Shown in pieces: positions 15,855-24,785 of a DNA stretch of 64,000 bases. Source of the DNA: Thioflexithrix psekupsensis (GTDB lineage Bacteria > Pseudomonadota > Gammaproteobacteria > Beggiatoales > Beggiatoaceae). The notes under the pieces are model-generated. The model did not search any database. It was not told where the DNA came from and saw nothing but the letters and a program-made list of their open reading frames with translations. The translations under genes were made by a program, and so were the position numbers. Numbering within the stretch: the stretch's first letter is position 1; each line of letters begins with the position of its first letter. The stretch covers positions 1 to 64,000 of the forward strand of contig NZ_MSLT01000001.1 of the NCBI RefSeq assembly GCF_002149925.1, written 5' to 3'.

Positions 15855-16552
15855 TCCCAACTGTGGAATTACTCGATACCGTGCGTCATATCGAAACTCC
15901 TGAAGGCGTAGAATTAGAATTGCGTTTGGCAGGGCCGATGGTGCGTGCATTGGCGTGGATAATTGATTTTCTCATTCGCTTGGGTTTATATCTTGGCTTG
16001 GGAACGGTATTGTCGGAATTGGGTGATTTTGGTGTTGGTTTACTGCTGATTTTAATCTTTGTTTTAGAATGGTTTTACCCTGTTTTTTTTGAAGTTTATT
16101 ACGACGGCGCAACACCGGGTAAAAAGAGATTTGGCATTAAGGTTTTATGCGACAATGGATTGCCGATTGATTGGTCGTCTTCTATGCAGCGTAATTTATT
16201 GCGTTTTGTGGATTTTTTACCTTTTTTTTACGGTTTTGGTTTAATGACCCTGTTATTAAACCGAGATTTTAAGCGCATGGGGGATATGACTGCGGGGACA
16301 ATTGTGGTTTATCAAAATGCGTTATTGCCTGCGCCAAATTTACCTTTGGTTGAGCCGCAGGCTTTGGCGTTTCCCTTGTCTTTATCGGAGCAGCGGGCAA
16401 TTATCGCTTTTGCTGAACGTGCGCCGACGACACTTTCTCCCGAACGCAGCGAAGAATTGGCCGCGATTGTGCAGCCTTTGACGGGGCGCAGTGGACCGTC
16501 CGGGGTGCAAGTGTTGTATCAATTGGCGAATGGTTTGGTGGGCGGAAAATAG
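15851..16552 (+). CDS. RDD-family membrane protein
   Basis: RDD proteins are small inner-membrane proteins of uncertain role, some proposed in ion transport. This one has about 233 residues. The opening DTVRHIETPEGVELELRLAGP is the usual N-terminal soluble part, followed by helices near RALAWIIDFLIRLGLYLGLGT and FGVGLLLILIFVLEWFY. The DGATPGKKRFGIKVL and RNLLRFVDFLPF motifs are characteristic. A longer C-terminal cytosolic tail follows. The ATG at 15851 overlaps the upstream stop as ATGA; a GTG at 15842 is also in frame but less likely. RDD genes often travel with MoxR operons; a moxR lies 3.8 kb upstream. Confidence 0.9.
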   Translation: MIPTVELLDTVRHIETPEGVELELRLAGPMVRALAWIIDFLIRLGLYLGLGTVLSELGDFGVGLLLILIFVLEWFYPVFFEVYYDGATPGKKRFGIKVLCDNGLPIDWSSSMQRNLLRFVDFLPFFYGFGLMTLLLNRDFKRMGDMTAGTIVVYQNALLPAPNLPLVEPQALAFPLSLSEQRAIIAFAERAPTTLSPERSEELAAIVQPLTGRSGPSGVQVLYQLANGLVGGK

Positions 16553-16573
16553 ACGTTTTTACGCTCTGCTATT

Positions 16574-17173
16574 TCAAGTATATTGCCGTATTAAATCCGT
16601 TAAAGAACCCGCCTTACTGCCCTCGCCAATCGCGGCCATTTTCCACACGCCGTTATGGCGATAGATTTCCGCCATTATTAAGGCATACATTCCAGAATAA
16701 TTATCGGTTAAATCATAGCGTGCAATTTCCTTATTGCTTTTTGCGTCCATCATCCGTACAAAAGCATTCTCAACCTGTCCAAAATCTTGTTTTCTTTCGA
16801 CGGCTTGATAAATATTGACCACAAAAACCAAGCGATGTTTATTAGCGGGAATCGCATTTAAATCGACAATAATTTGTTCATCATCGCCCGCGCCTTCACC
16901 GGTTAAATTGTCGCCCGTGTGTTGTACGCTGCCTTCTTTACTTTTCAAATTTCCATAATAAATCACATCACTATTACTGGTTATTTTGCCCGCTTCATTG
17001 AGCATTAATACGCTGGCATCTAAATCAAAATTTTGTCCTCCTCCCCCAAATAAGCCAAATAAACCGCCTGATTTCTTACGCACATCCCAACCTAAGCCCA
17101 TAATCACTCGACTTAAACCGGGAGCTTCTTTGGACAAATCAATTTTTTGCCCTTTTTGCAAACTAATCGCCAT
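16574..17173 (-). CDS. TerD-family stress protein (TerE/TerZ-like)
   Basis: This 199-residue TerD-domain protein belongs to the calcium-binding family linked to tellurite, phage and general stress resistance. It starts with ISLQKGQKIDLSKE and has GLGWDVRK, the calcium-site regions FDLDASVLMLNEAG and DDEQIIVDLNAIP, and the end EIYRHNGVWKMAAIGEG. An extra GGLFGLFGGGGQ insert follows the WDVRK segment. GGAG lies before the ATG. A second TerD paralogue is directly upstream on the same strand. No other ter gene (terB, terC) is present, so this is a minimal pair. Confidence 0.92.
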   Translation of the reverse strand: MAISLQKGQKIDLSKEAPGLSRVIMGLGWDVRKKSGGLFGLFGGGGQNFDLDASVLMLNEAGKITSNSDVIYYGNLKSKEGSVQHTGDNLTGEGAGDDEQIIVDLNAIPANKHRLVFVVNIYQAVERKQDFGQVENAFVRMMDAKSNKEIARYDLTDNYSGMYALIMAEIYRHNGVWKMAAIGEGSKAGSLTDLIRQYT

Positions 17174-17249
17174 TATTTTTCTCCGTTAAAATCCGTTAAA
17201 AAATGCACTTTATTGATATTAAAATAAAGTGCATTTAAAAGAATAAAGA

Positions 17250-17825
17250 CTAAACATTCACACCATAATTTTTGGCTAAGGGGCCTAATCCACCTTTAAA
17301 ACCTTGTGCCACAGCGCGGAATTTCCACTCCCCATTATGACGGTAAATTTCACCAAAAATCATAGCTGTTTCGATGCTCATATCTTCGGATAAATCAAAA
17401 CGGGTAATTTCTCGATTAGTGGCTTCATTCACGACACGAATGATCGCATTTTGTACCATGCCGAAATTTTGGCGACGTTCTTCAGCTTCGTGAATCGTGA
17501 CGGTAAATGCCAGCTTATCCACATCCGCAGGAACACCGCTTAAATTAACCTTAATGACTTCGTCATCTCCTTGGGCATCTCCCGTGCGATTGTCGCCCGT
17601 ATGTTCGACGGAACCATCGCTGGATTTTAAGTTATTATAGAAAATAAAATCGCTGTCATTACGCACTTTGCCCGCACTGTTAAGCATAAAAACACTGGCA
17701 TCTAAATCAAAGGGTTGCCCATCCGTAGAGCGTGCATTCCAGCCTAAACCGACTAATACTTTTTCTAATCCTGGTTCTTCTTTACTTAAAGAAACATTAC
17801 CACCTTTACTTAAACTCACAGACAT
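17250..17825 (-). CDS. terD: TerD-family stress protein
   Basis: This is a second TerD-domain protein of about 191 residues. Key segments are [58 protein letters not shown] and [12 protein letters not shown]. The frame is open 11 codons farther upstream, but the ATG at 17825 has AGGAGTG six bases ahead and gives the canonical N-terminus MSVSLSKGG. It is the first gene of a two-gene unit with the neighbouring TerD paralogue, 76 bases apart. The family is tied to tellurite and stress resistance by genetics, while its biochemical role is unsettled. Confidence 0.92.
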   Translation of the reverse strand: MSVSLSKGGNVSLSKEEPGLEKVLVGLGWNARSTDGQPFDLDASVFMLNSAGKVRNDSDFIFYNNLKSSDGSVEHTGDNRTGDAQGDDEVIKVNLSGVPADVDKLAFTVTIHEAEERRQNFGMVQNAIIRVVNEATNREITRFDLSEDMSIETAMIFGEIYRHNGEWKFRAVAQGFKGGLGPLAKNYGVNV

Positions 17826-17954
17826 TATCAACACTCCTAATACACCATCAATGATCAAATTAACAAGCCATTAAAACCACATTAAAATAAAAAAATAATC
17901 ATGTGGCTATTTAAAGAGTGGGTACGAATCAGATCGATTTCAAGCCATGATTTG

Positions 17955-18470
17955 TCATGGTTGTACTGCTGACAAAGGCGTTAAAGTCAGACGGGCGCGC
18001 ACTTGATTGGCTTGATTTTCGCGTTCAAGAGTAATACTTTGTGCTTGAATATGATGTTGAATGTGCAACACAGCCAGCCATTGCATTAAACGGGTAAATT
18101 CGACCTGCTCAAAACTGATGCGCACCGTTTGTTCATTTTGCGGCTCGATACGTTTATTAATCTGCGCTAAATCTCCCGTGCGAATGCTATTTTCAATAGT
18201 GGTTAATAAATGAGTGCCAATGGTTGGAGAATGAGGAATTTGTTGAACCCGCAATTGTTGTATTTGCAATGCCGCTTGACGCATCCATTGTAAATCCTGT
18301 TCTTGCGCATGAATATGCTGAATTAATTGCTGACGATGTTGCGCGAATGGCTCCCATAAAAAAAAGTAAATAAAAATTAATAATAAACTTAATCCCCCCA
18401 ATAACAACATCCATTGTTCACGGGATTGTAAGTGATTAAACCATAATGATACGGGAGAAAAAAAACGCAT
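17955..18470 (-). CDS. gspM: Type II secretion protein GspM
   Basis: This 171-residue protein matches GspM, a bitopic inner-membrane component of the type II secretion assembly platform. A short cytosolic N-terminus (FNHLQSREQWM) precedes one membrane helix (about residues 22-40, LLLGGLSLLLIFIYFFLW). A coiled coil (HRQQLIQHIHAQEQDLQWMRQAA) and a ferredoxin-like periplasmic domain (VRISFEQVEFTRLMQWLAVL) follow. The REQW motif near the membrane is typical. GspL and other gsp genes are not adjacent; a gspG-like pseudopilin gene lies 4 kb away on the other strand, so the secretion genes are scattered here. Confidence 0.82.
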   Translation of the reverse strand: MRFFSPVSLWFNHLQSREQWMLLLGGLSLLLIFIYFFLWEPFAQHRQQLIQHIHAQEQDLQWMRQAALQIQQLRVQQIPHSPTIGTHLLTTIENSIRTGDLAQINKRIEPQNEQTVRISFEQVEFTRLMQWLAVLHIQHHIQAQSITLERENQANQVRARLTLTPLSAVQP

Positions 18471-18521
18471 AATGCAACCAGAGTAAATTCAGTCAATCAT
18501 CAATCGTTAAAAAAATGCCTA

Positions 18522-19604
18522 TTAAGGCATAATTTGTGGTGGATCGTCAGTTTTAATTTTATCGCTTTCATATTCTACTTGAAACGCTTCGACTTGTGCA
18601 GCGACTTGTTCTGAATCTTTAAAACTGGCAATATGAAATAAGGCATCGCCTTCATTCACTAAAGGCAAACGAGTCAAGCCAATAATAATACCATTACGAC
18701 TGGCAATCACATCGATTTCTTCTTGTCCAAATGGATCGGAAATAATCCCTAATAAATCACCTTTTTTTACCCATTTTCCTAATTCTATTTCAGTGCGTAA
18801 AATGCCCCCGTGTGGCGCACGCACCCAATCGCTGGTATGGGCAATAAAAGGCTCACAACAATTCTTACGACGGCGACGCGGTGGGAGCATATCCAGCTCG
18901 CGCATGACCGATAAAATGCCTTGTACCCCCGCATTAATCGCCACTTCGTCAAAACGCAAGGCTTCGCCCGCCTCATAAAGTAGCATAGAAATACCTTTTT
19001 CTGCGGCCGCTTCGCGTAATGATCCATCTCTTAAATTAGAATTTAACAACACAGGCACACCAAAAGCATGGGCTAAACGTGCTGTTTTTGGATCGTCTAA
19101 ATTGGCTCTAATTTGTGGCAAATTATCACGGTGAAAAGCCGCCGTATGTAAATCAATCCCATAATCACAATGTTCCACAATTTCGGTCATAAAAATATGG
19201 GCTAAACGTGCTGCTAATGATCCTGTTTCTGAACCGGGGAAACAACGGTTTAAATCACGGCGATCTGGTAAATAACGAGAATGATTTAATAAACCAAAGA
19301 CATTAACAATAGGAATGGCAATTAATGTTCCGCGTAAATGGTTTAAAGCTGTTTGCTTTAATAAACGGCGAATAATTTCCACCCCGTTTAATTCATCGCC
19401 ATGAATCGCCGCACTAACAAATAAACGAGGCCCCGCCCGCTTACCATTAATCACATGCACCGGCAATTCGATGGGCGTATGTGTGTATAAATGGGCAATC
19501 GGAATGTCGATAATGGCTTGATTACCCGGTCGAATCACTTTTTTATTAATAATAATTGGATTCGATGTGAACATGGAGTTATCCGTTTCTATTTTAGAAG
19601 ACAT
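18522..19604 (-). CDS. Succinylglutamate desuccinylase/aspartoacylase-family hydrolase
   Basis: This 360-residue protein is a zinc-dependent amide hydrolase of the AstE/AspA family. The first zinc motif is HGDE (His68, Glu71), followed by NVFGLLNHSRYLPDRRDLNRCFPG and the later zinc/substrate motif GIDLHTAA. The C-terminal part (about 255-335) resembles a lipoyl/biotinyl-like fold (HGGILRTEIELGKWVKKGDLLG). Members with this extension are often found near RimK-type ligases, but none is here. A basic run (PPRRRRKN) links the two parts. Substrate unknown. The ATG at 19604 starts the frame. Confidence 0.88.
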   Translation of the reverse strand: MSSKIETDNSMFTSNPIIINKKVIRPGNQAIIDIPIAHLYTHTPIELPVHVINGKRAGPRLFVSAAIHGDELNGVEIIRRLLKQTALNHLRGTLIAIPIVNVFGLLNHSRYLPDRRDLNRCFPGSETGSLAARLAHIFMTEIVEHCDYGIDLHTAAFHRDNLPQIRANLDDPKTARLAHAFGVPVLLNSNLRDGSLREAAAEKGISMLLYEAGEALRFDEVAINAGVQGILSVMRELDMLPPRRRRKNCCEPFIAHTSDWVRAPHGGILRTEIELGKWVKKGDLLGIISDPFGQEEIDVIASRNGIIIGLTRLPLVNEGDALFHIASFKDSEQVAAQVEAFQVEYESDKIKTDDPPQIMP

Positions 19605-19772
19605 TATTATTGTTCCACAGTCGTAAAAAAACAGCGATAAAATAAAATCGACGCTTCCTGTCTAAACGCCGCAAAAGATGTCAAAACTCGCGTTCAAGCG
19701 TCATAGATTGTGCCAAAATTAAACAAATTATGCTAACCTTACCGCATTTTTCCAACGCATAAGATAGAAATA

Positions 19773-20591
19773 ATGGCGATACATAATTTTATTCAACGTT
19801 ACGGCAATGCGACGTGGACAGGGTTAAAAATGCCCTTACAACTGGCGTGGCGGCACCGGGATTTGCTGCATTTGCTGGTCAAACGCGACATTGTCACACG
19901 AACTTCAGGAACGGTATTAGGGCATTTGTGGTTATTATTACAACCCGCGTTGCAAGTGATTGGTTTTTGGTTTTTATTAGACGTGGTGTTGCAAATTAAA
20001 TTTCCTAATAATGTCCCGTTTCTTGACTATTTTTTATTGGGAATTTTGGCGTGGTTATTTATTTCTGAAGTACTCAATCGCAGTTTAAATGTATTAAGAG
20101 AATTCGGCGGTTTATATCAACGGACAGTATTTCCTATTGCTATCTTACCATTAATGTCTTTATTGCTGCCCAGTTTATTATATGCTTCGGTCTTAATGAT
20201 CATGTTATTTATCATGTATGATTGGACTTTTTTACCATTGGGATTAGTGTCTATTTTCTCATTGGCAGTTTGGTTGATACCGATTTGTTATATTTTGGCA
20301 ATTATTGGGCTGTTCTTAAAAGATATTGCGCAATTTTTTCCTTTTGCCATTAGCGTTACTTTATATGTTACGCCTGTCATGTATATGCCGCAATCATTAC
20401 CTGATTCGATGCAGTGGTTATTATATGTTAATCCAGCGGCCGACATTATGGCTCTTTTACATGCGATGATTCAGGGATTAGATTGGCAGTGGTCAAATAT
20501 AGTGCGTTTGGTGGTGATTTGGTTATTATTACTGGGGCCTGCTTGGGTTTTATTCCGTCGTGCCGAGCCACATATTCGGGAATCGTTATAG
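19773..20591 (+). CDS. ABC-2 type permease (polysaccharide export, Wzm/KpsM-like)
   Basis: This 272-residue protein with about six membrane helices matches the ABC-2 family that exports polysaccharide. The N-terminal LVKRDIVTRTSGTVLGHLWLLLQPA is the characteristic amphipathic entry, and the end has YVTPVMYMPQSLP and YVNPAADIMALLHAMI. The ATPase partner (Wzt/KpsT type) is not adjacent and not seen in the window. The following gene encodes a glycosyltransferase-like membrane protein whose ATG is 2 bases past this stop, so the two are coupled. A surface glycan role is inferred. Confidence 0.88.
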   Translation: MAIHNFIQRYGNATWTGLKMPLQLAWRHRDLLHLLVKRDIVTRTSGTVLGHLWLLLQPALQVIGFWFLLDVVLQIKFPNNVPFLDYFLLGILAWLFISEVLNRSLNVLREFGGLYQRTVFPIAILPLMSLLLPSLLYASVLMIMLFIMYDWTFLPLGLVSIFSLAVWLIPICYILAIIGLFLKDIAQFFPFAISVTLYVTPVMYMPQSLPDSMQWLLYVNPAADIMALLHAMIQGLDWQWSNIVRLVVIWLLLLGPAWVLFRRAEPHIRESL

Positions 20592-20592
20592 T

Positions 20593-22377
20593 ATGGCTGA
20601 TATTAAATTTTCAACGCCCCCTTCGCCGTGGTTGACCACTCACTTGTGGGCGATTCAATTATTAATTTTATTGGTTTTTACCTTGCTGATTTACGGGCAT
20701 ACTTTAGACGTGCCATTTTATTTAGATGATTTCTCTTCGATAGAAGAAAATCCTGTGATTTATAATTGGCAGGGAACATTGGCCGAATTATGGCAATTTT
20801 CCGCAGCACGTATTGTTGGCTATTGGAGTTTTGCGCTAAATTATAAAGTGCATCATTTTTCTTTAGCAGGCTATCATTTGGTTAATATTTTAGTGCATTT
20901 TTTAGCGGCTGCGACCGTGTTTTTATTGGTGCGTGGCTTGTTAAAAACGCCTGCTTTAAGCTGCGAAACAGATAACCGGCTTTATTATTGGTTGCCTTTT
21001 TTTGTGGCTTTATTATTTTTAACCCATCCTTTGCAAACGCAGGCTGTGACTTATGTGGTGCAGCGTTTGGCTTCAATGGCGGGGTTATTTTATTTATTGG
21101 CATTAGCGAGTTTTGTTTGGGCGCGTTTGGCGGAAAATAAACGCGCTTTTTGGACATGGTCAATATTGTGTTTATTAGCAATGGCATTGGCATTTTTTAC
21201 CAAACAAAACACAGCAACATTACCTATTGCGATGGTATTAATTGGCGTGATTTTCTTTCATGACTCAATGAAGAAAATTGCGATAACCAGTGTGCTTGCT
21301 TTAGCGATTATTGGCAGTTTGATGGTTATATTAATTTCTGTCATGGGGCAAAATCCATTTTCTTTAGAAGCCATGCAGAGTTTAACCCGCGAAACCACGC
21401 AAATTTCCCGTATTGATTATCTTGCAACGCAAATAACCGTATTGTGGTGGTATATTCGTTTATTTTTTATGCCATTGGGTTTGCATATTGATTATGATTA
21501 TCCGATTGCCAATGGTTTTTTTCAAGTTGATGTGATTTTAGGTTTATTGGGACATTTGGCGTTCATTGCGTTTGCTTTATGGAAAAAAAGACAATTTCCT
21601 TTATTGGCTTTTGGCATTTTATTTTATTATTTAGCGCATGCGGTTGAATCGAGTGTTTTGCCGATTCGAGATGTGGTTTTTGAGCATCGTACTTATTTGC
21701 CTAATTTTGGTTTAGCTTTATTGTTGGTTTGGTTTGTCATGACGGCAATGGCATCGTGGTTTAATTGGCGTTCGGCGATGATTTTGCTGACCGTTATCAC
21801 GTTGGTTTTCTCAGGCTTAACCTTATGGCGCAATCAATTGTGGCGTGACCCCATTGCGTTATGGCAAGATAATTTGCAAAAAGCTCCTGAGAAAAAACGA
21901 GCTTGGGTGATTTTAGGCAAACATTTGGTGCAAGCAAATCGTCCTTTAGAGGGTTTGCAGGCTTTGGAACGTTCTGCGGAATTAGTGCCGGCCGAAGATG
22001 GCACAGTGCATAAAAGTTTTACCATTGAAGCCTTGTTAAATATTGTGGTGGCAATGCGTAAATTAGAACGTTATCAGGAGGCTTTGGCTTTAATTGAGCA
22101 AATTTTATTGGGGGCGGAATTGCGCGATTTTGATCGGGCTAAATTTTTGGTGAATCGCGGCAATATTTTGTATAATTTGAAATCTTATTTGCAAGCCGAA
22201 GATAGTTACCGTCAAGCCATTGCGGCTTATCCGCAAGGCATTGCTGCCCGCGCTAATTTAGCCAGTGCGTTAGCGGCACGTGGCCGCATTGATGAGGCGA
22301 TTTTATTATATGAAGAAATTTTGCAAATTGATCCGAATAATCAAGTGATTTTGGATAATTTGAAAAGTTTGCGCTAA
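20593..22377 (+). CDS. GT-C-like polytopic membrane protein with C-terminal TPR repeats
   Basis: This is a protein of about 594 residues. The first 400 or so form 9-11 membrane helices with an early periplasmic loop (YLDDFSSIEENP, then W..R.VGYWSFALNY), the layout of TMTC/GT-C lipid-linked sugar transferases. DDF contains the acidic pair typical of that fold. RDVVFEHRTYLPNFGL is a conserved loop. The C-terminal 180 residues hold TPR units (WVILGKHLVQANRPLEGLQ, ANLASALAARGRIDEAI). It probably adds or transfers sugar from a lipid carrier; the substrate is unknown. The frame is open to 20560, but the ATG at 20593 follows the permease stop directly. Confidence 0.8.
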   Translation: MADIKFSTPPSPWLTTHLWAIQLLILLVFTLLIYGHTLDVPFYLDDFSSIEENPVIYNWQGTLAELWQFSAARIVGYWSFALNYKVHHFSLAGYHLVNILVHFLAAATVFLLVRGLLKTPALSCETDNRLYYWLPFFVALLFLTHPLQTQAVTYVVQRLASMAGLFYLLALASFVWARLAENKRAFWTWSILCLLAMALAFFTKQNTATLPIAMVLIGVIFFHDSMKKIAITSVLALAIIGSLMVILISVMGQNPFSLEAMQSLTRETTQISRIDYLATQITVLWWYIRLFFMPLGLHIDYDYPIANGFFQVDVILGLLGHLAFIAFALWKKRQFPLLAFGILFYYLAHAVESSVLPIRDVVFEHRTYLPNFGLALLLVWFVMTAMASWFNWRSAMILLTVITLVFSGLTLWRNQLWRDPIALWQDNLQKAPEKKRAWVILGKHLVQANRPLEGLQALERSAELVPAEDGTVHKSFTIEALLNIVVAMRKLERYQEALALIEQILLGAELRDFDRAKFLVNRGNILYNLKSYLQAEDSYRQAIAAYPQGIAARANLASALAARGRIDEAILLYEEILQIDPNNQVILDNLKSLR

Positions 22378-22423
22378 GATAATAGCGAGTGTTATTTTTG
22401 ATTTATTTTTTCTGGAGTGATTC

Positions 22424-22834
22424 ATGATGTTGCGTTTTAACGCACGAGTTTCTCGTGGTTTTACTTTAATTGAGTTGTTAATTGTCATGGCGATTTTGGG
22501 CATGTTGGCGGCTATTGTTGGCCCTACTGTGTTGAATCGTTTTGGCGAATCGCAAGTGTCTGCGGCGCGCAATCAGCTAAAAGCCTTTGAAACGGCTCTG
22601 GATACGCATCGTTTGGACACGGGCAAGTATCCTAATGGTTTGGATGGTTTATTGCGCAATACCACCAATAATCCCCGTTGGCGTGGCCCTTACATTAAAA
22701 GTTCGGAATTACCGAAAGACCCTTGGGGTAATGAATATCGCTATCGTTTGACAGGGCAAACTTATCAAATTTGCTCTTTAGGTGCGAATAGCTCGGAAGG
22801 CGGTGAGGGAGATGATGCGGATGTTTGTTTGTAA
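22424..22834 (+). CDS. gspG: Type II secretion major pseudopilin GspG
   Basis: GspG is the main subunit of the type II secretion pseudopilus. The 136-residue precursor has the prepilin cleavage motif RGFTLIELLIVMAILG (cleavage after Gly, methylation of Phe, Glu at +5). Next come the long hydrophobic helix, DTGKYPNGLDGLL, WRGPYIK, and the calcium-loop region LPKDPWGNEYRYR...ICSLGANSSEGGEGDDADV. A GGAG site is ahead of the ATG. It stands alone next to polysaccharide genes, and gspM is 4 kb away. A hairpin separates it from the convergent sulfurtransferase gene. Confidence 0.92.
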   Translation: MMLRFNARVSRGFTLIELLIVMAILGMLAAIVGPTVLNRFGESQVSAARNQLKAFETALDTHRLDTGKYPNGLDGLLRNTTNNPRWRGPYIKSSELPKDPWGNEYRYRLTGQTYQICSLGANSSEGGEGDDADVCL

Positions 22835-22853
22835 TTAACGTTTTATTCTTTGT

Positions 22854-22893
22854 TCTGAATCAGAATTTTTAAAGTCATTCTTTCTGATTCAGG
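22854..22893. terminator. Hairpin between convergent genes (MITE-derived)
   Basis: TCTGAATCAGAA and TTCTGATTCAGGA form an inverted repeat about 20 bases after the gspG stop and 10 bases before the sulfurtransferase stop. The sequence resembles the ends of the MITE-like elements, so it is probably a reduced copy now serving as a bidirectional terminator. Confidence 0.5.
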
Positions 22894-22903
22894 ACGGGGA
22901 TAA

Positions 22904-23836
22904 TTATAAGGAAAATTCATCATCAAAAGGTTGATTTCCTTTGACCACTGGCAAGCTCCATTCACTTCCCCAATGTCTCCAGCCACCATTGTAAAGTTTC
23001 ACATCAGCATAGCCCACTCGTTTTAATTGCAAATAAGCCAAAGCCATACGGAATCCATCATCACAATACACATAAATGGTTTTGTCTTTAGGAATGTCTC
23101 GATAAAGGGCTGCAATTTCCTCATCATTAAGCCATTTTTGTGAATCGGGATGCACCGCATTCACATTGACAATATTAATGGCACCGGGAATATGTCCCCC
23201 TCGGGGTGCATTTTGAATCACTTCACCGCGATATTGTTCAGGCGAGCGCAAATCTAATAAAACCACTTGAGGATCGCGGCGTGACAATACCTGATCATAA
23301 ACGGCTGTCCATTCCACCAATAAATCAGCATTAGCCGGCCGCAACGTGACATTGCCTAATGCGGGCGATGGGGGTGCTGTTTGGCTTAATTCTTCAAATA
23401 CGCTCCATTCTAAAAGCCCACCATTTAATATTTTTACTTGCGAAACATTAAAGCCGTACAATTCCAACATAAAATATAAACGCGCCGCTAAAACAGTGCG
23501 AGAATCGTCGTAAATTAAAATAAGAGAATCATCATTGACTCCCCATTCACGCAAACGTTGTTGAAAAGTCAGGTGATCGGGGAAACGGGTTAAAACAGAC
23601 GCATGAGGGTCGCCTAAGTCCTTGATTCGTTGGACTTGATGCGCGCCTTCAACGTGACCAACGGTATAATAGCGATGCGGATGATGCCGCACTTCTAAAA
23701 TGATTAATTTCTCATCATTTTTATGTTCTGATAACCAGTCGCTATCCACAAGAAAATCTGGATTGGCAATGGCTACTTTTAAAGGTAATAAGCATAAAAT
23801 TAGGCTGATTTTCAGCCAATACTTAATGATAAGCAT
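22904..23836 (-). CDS. Exported two-domain sulfurtransferase (rhodanese)
   Basis: This 310-residue protein has a signal peptide (ISLILCLLPLKVAIA) and two rhodanese domains, so it likely acts in the periplasm as a thiosulfate:acceptor sulfurtransferase. The N-terminal domain is inactive-type: its loop is YDDSRT with Asp110 in place of Cys. The C-terminal domain starts at VVLLDLRSPEQY, has GHIPGAINI, and carries Cys258 in the loop CDDGFRM, which differs from the common CQSG/CRSG form. AAGGAGAG precedes the ATG. A periplasmic sulfur-transfer role fits a sulfur-oxidising host but is inferred. Confidence 0.88.
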   Translation of the reverse strand: MLIIKYWLKISLILCLLPLKVAIANPDFLVDSDWLSEHKNDEKLIILEVRHHPHRYYTVGHVEGAHQVQRIKDLGDPHASVLTRFPDHLTFQQRLREWGVNDDSLILIYDDSRTVLAARLYFMLELYGFNVSQVKILNGGLLEWSVFEELSQTAPPSPALGNVTLRPANADLLVEWTAVYDQVLSRRDPQVVLLDLRSPEQYRGEVIQNAPRGGHIPGAINIVNVNAVHPDSQKWLNDEEIAALYRDIPKDKTIYVYCDDGFRMALAYLQLKRVGYADVKLYNGGWRHWGSEWSLPVVKGNQPFDDEFSL

Positions 23837-23906
23837 TAAGAACTCTCCTTATGGTGGTTGTTAGTTTTTGAGGGATAAATCAGAGAAAAATAATAGGCAG
23901 AATTAA

Positions 23907-24650
23907 TCAACTATTTTCAATTTGTTGTTTGGCTATATCAATCCAATCTTGTTGAATTTTGCGTCGATCTTTAGGGAGGGATTGAGCGCGTTGTAAAATG
24001 TCATTAAATAATTGGCTGGCATGTTCGGTATGTCCTAATTTTTTTAGGAATAAAGCATAGCGACATCTTGCTTCATAACCCGAATAATAATCGTTTAATA
24101 CGCGATATTCGGCTAATGCGGCTTCATCTTCTTTTAGGGCTTCTAAAGTTCTGGCATAGAGCAAATACCCTTCTTGGGATTTAAAATCAGGATTATGTTG
24201 AATTAATGCGTCTAATTCAATTTTTACTTGGGCATATTCTTCTTTTAAAAATAAGACTTGTGCTAAATTCAGCATAATATCGGGATCGTGGGCATAAATT
24301 CCTGTTAAGCTGTCCCGATAGAGTTTAATGGCATCGTCTAATAATCCAAAACGACGACACTCTTGAGCCAATTCAATTTTATTGTGGACATTGTCAGATA
24401 AATGAAGTTGCTTAACCCGCTCTTTTAAATCTCTTTGCGGATCAATCGCCGTTAAAATCTTTTTCGATATTTCCCGTCCCGCTCGCCCTTGACGAATTTC
24501 GGGCAGTAATTCAATAAAGAAATAAGCCGCACTTCCTAAGAATGGAAATAATAAAATAATAAAAATCCAATAACGTTCTCGTCCTGTTTTAATCACATGA
24601 ACAATAAAAAAAACTTGTAATAGAGTAGACAAGATAATTAAAATTGGCAT
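23907..24650 (-). CDS. Membrane protein with PLDc_N-like N-terminus and TPR repeats
   Basis: This 247-residue protein starts with two hydrophobic helices (ILIILSTLLQVFFIVHVI and YWIFIILLFPFLGSAAYFFIELLP), the pattern of the cardiolipin-synthase N-terminal domain. A soluble TPR region of three to four units follows (AQECRRFGLLDDAIKLYRDSL, LNLAQVLFLKEEYAQVKIEL, YARTLEALKEDEAALAEY, RYALFLKKLGHTEHASQLF). It is probably a membrane-anchored scaffold. No catalytic residues are seen. It lies between the sulfurtransferase and the FG-GAP protein, all on the minus strand but with gaps, so operon membership is uncertain. Confidence 0.75.
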   Translation of the reverse strand: MPILIILSTLLQVFFIVHVIKTGRERYWIFIILLFPFLGSAAYFFIELLPEIRQGRAGREISKKILTAIDPQRDLKERVKQLHLSDNVHNKIELAQECRRFGLLDDAIKLYRDSLTGIYAHDPDIMLNLAQVLFLKEEYAQVKIELDALIQHNPDFKSQEGYLLYARTLEALKEDEAALAEYRVLNDYYSGYEARCRYALFLKKLGHTEHASQLFNDILQRAQSLPKDRRKIQQDWIDIAKQQIENS

Positions 24651-24698
24651 TGTTTTGATCCTGAAAAACTAGACGGGCTGGACAAGTGTTTTAAAGGC

Positions 24699-24733
24699 AA
24701 AGACCTGCCTAAATCAATCCCAGCAGGTCTTTT
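24699..24733. terminator. Terminator-like hairpin
   Basis: AAAGACCTGC (24699-24708) pairs with GCAGGTCTTT (24723-24732) across a 14-base loop, followed by another T on the plus strand. It lies downstream of the minus-strand FG-GAP gene and upstream of the TPR gene. Confidence 0.65.
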
Positions 24734-24785
24734 ATCAGTACATTGTGACAACAGAGTTATCAATCTTTAACCGAACATTTAACGG

